Of a stretch of 5,847 nucleotides of DNA, positions 5,680-5,847 are shown one piece after another. The stretch lies in NCBI GenBank assembly GCA_944389985.1, contig CALXON010000074.1, positions 1 to 5,847 on the forward strand, in the 5' to 3' direction. The stretch's first letter is position 1. Each line of letters begins with the position of its first letter. The notes under the pieces were generated by a model, which saw only the letters and a program-made list of their open reading frames with translations, made no database searches and was not told the DNA's origin. Both the position numbers and the translations under genes were made by a program. This stretch comes from an uncultured Spirochaetaceae bacterium (GTDB lineage Bacteria > Spirochaetota > Spirochaetia > Sphaerochaetales > Sphaerochaetaceae).

Positions 5680-5847
5680 ATGAATCTTGTAACAGCAGCA
5701 ATCAATACAGAAAACCTTCCAGATAAGAACGGATACTTCGGTGAGTTCGGCGGCTCATACCTTCCACCACAGCTTGAGAAAGTGATGAAGGAAGTCGAGG
5801 AAGCATATGAGGAGATCTCAGCAGATCCTTCATTCATCAGTGAGCTG
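5680..5847 (+). CDS. trpB: Tryptophan synthase beta chain, N-terminal 56 residues
   Basis: The frame is open to the end of the window, so only the N-terminus is present. TrpB is a PLP enzyme that makes L-tryptophan from indole and serine, normally paired with TrpA, which supplies the indole. The signature NGYFGEFGGSYLPP at residues 17-30 matches the conserved N-terminal segment of TrpB (usually YFGEFGGRYVPE), followed by the expected helix LEKVMKEVEEAYEEI. The catalytic lysine and PLP site lie beyond the window. The gene starts its own transcription unit: upstream are a TTGACA box, an operator-like palindrome and a strong ribosome site, and the preceding gene is not a trp gene. The SYLPPQLE variant departs from the commonest RYVPE form, suggesting a divergent TrpB branch. 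Whether trpA follows cannot be seen. A TrpB-like paralogue with another role remains possible. Confidence 0.85.
   Translation, partial: MNLVTAAINTENLPDKNGYFGEFGGSYLPPQLEKVMKEVEEAYEEISADPSFISEL

Overview
The window is a compact bacterial stretch with seven genes on both strands and little intergenic DNA. It contains mostly recognisable housekeeping and accessory genes: the 3' part of a Lon-related ATP-dependent protease, two RNA methyltransferases (a SPOUT/TrmH-family enzyme and RsmI), a DUF4143-type ATPase, a stand-alone LUD-domain protein, an AlkD-like DNA alkylation repair protein, and the first 56 codons of a tryptophan synthase beta chain (trpB). RsmI and clear Shine-Dalgarno sequences at several genes point to a bacterium. 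The gene mix, moderate GC and frequent AGA/AGG arginine codons would suit an anaerobic, host-associated lineage such as a spirochaete, but this placement is a low-confidence guess from family resemblance.

Layout. Bases 1-1433 (+) hold the C-terminal part of the Lon-like protease, whose 5' end lies outside the window. It meets the trmH-like gene tail to tail with a 4-base overlap. Bases 4196-1430 (-) read ATPase, then rsmI, then the trmH-like gene. The last two overlap by 32 bases and are probably translationally coupled; the ATPase sits close upstream but looks like an accessory gene. Bases 4197-4359 form a divergent intergenic region with a large, nearly perfect palindrome centred on base 4247. 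Bases 4360-5590 (+) hold the LUD gene and the AlkD-like gene, overlapping by 11 bases. Bases 5591-5679 are an AT-rich region with a consensus -35 box and an 18-base operator-like palindrome, followed by trpB (+), which runs off the end.

Functionally, the rsmI/trmH-like pair is an RNA-modification unit acting on the ribosome or tRNA. The other neighbours have no obvious shared pathway. No CRISPR array, RNA gene, transposase or prophage gene was seen. The two parts most worth a second look are the concentric palindrome in front of the DUF4143 ATPase and the operator-like palindrome in front of trpB. I do not see convincing evidence of a wholly new multi-gene system.
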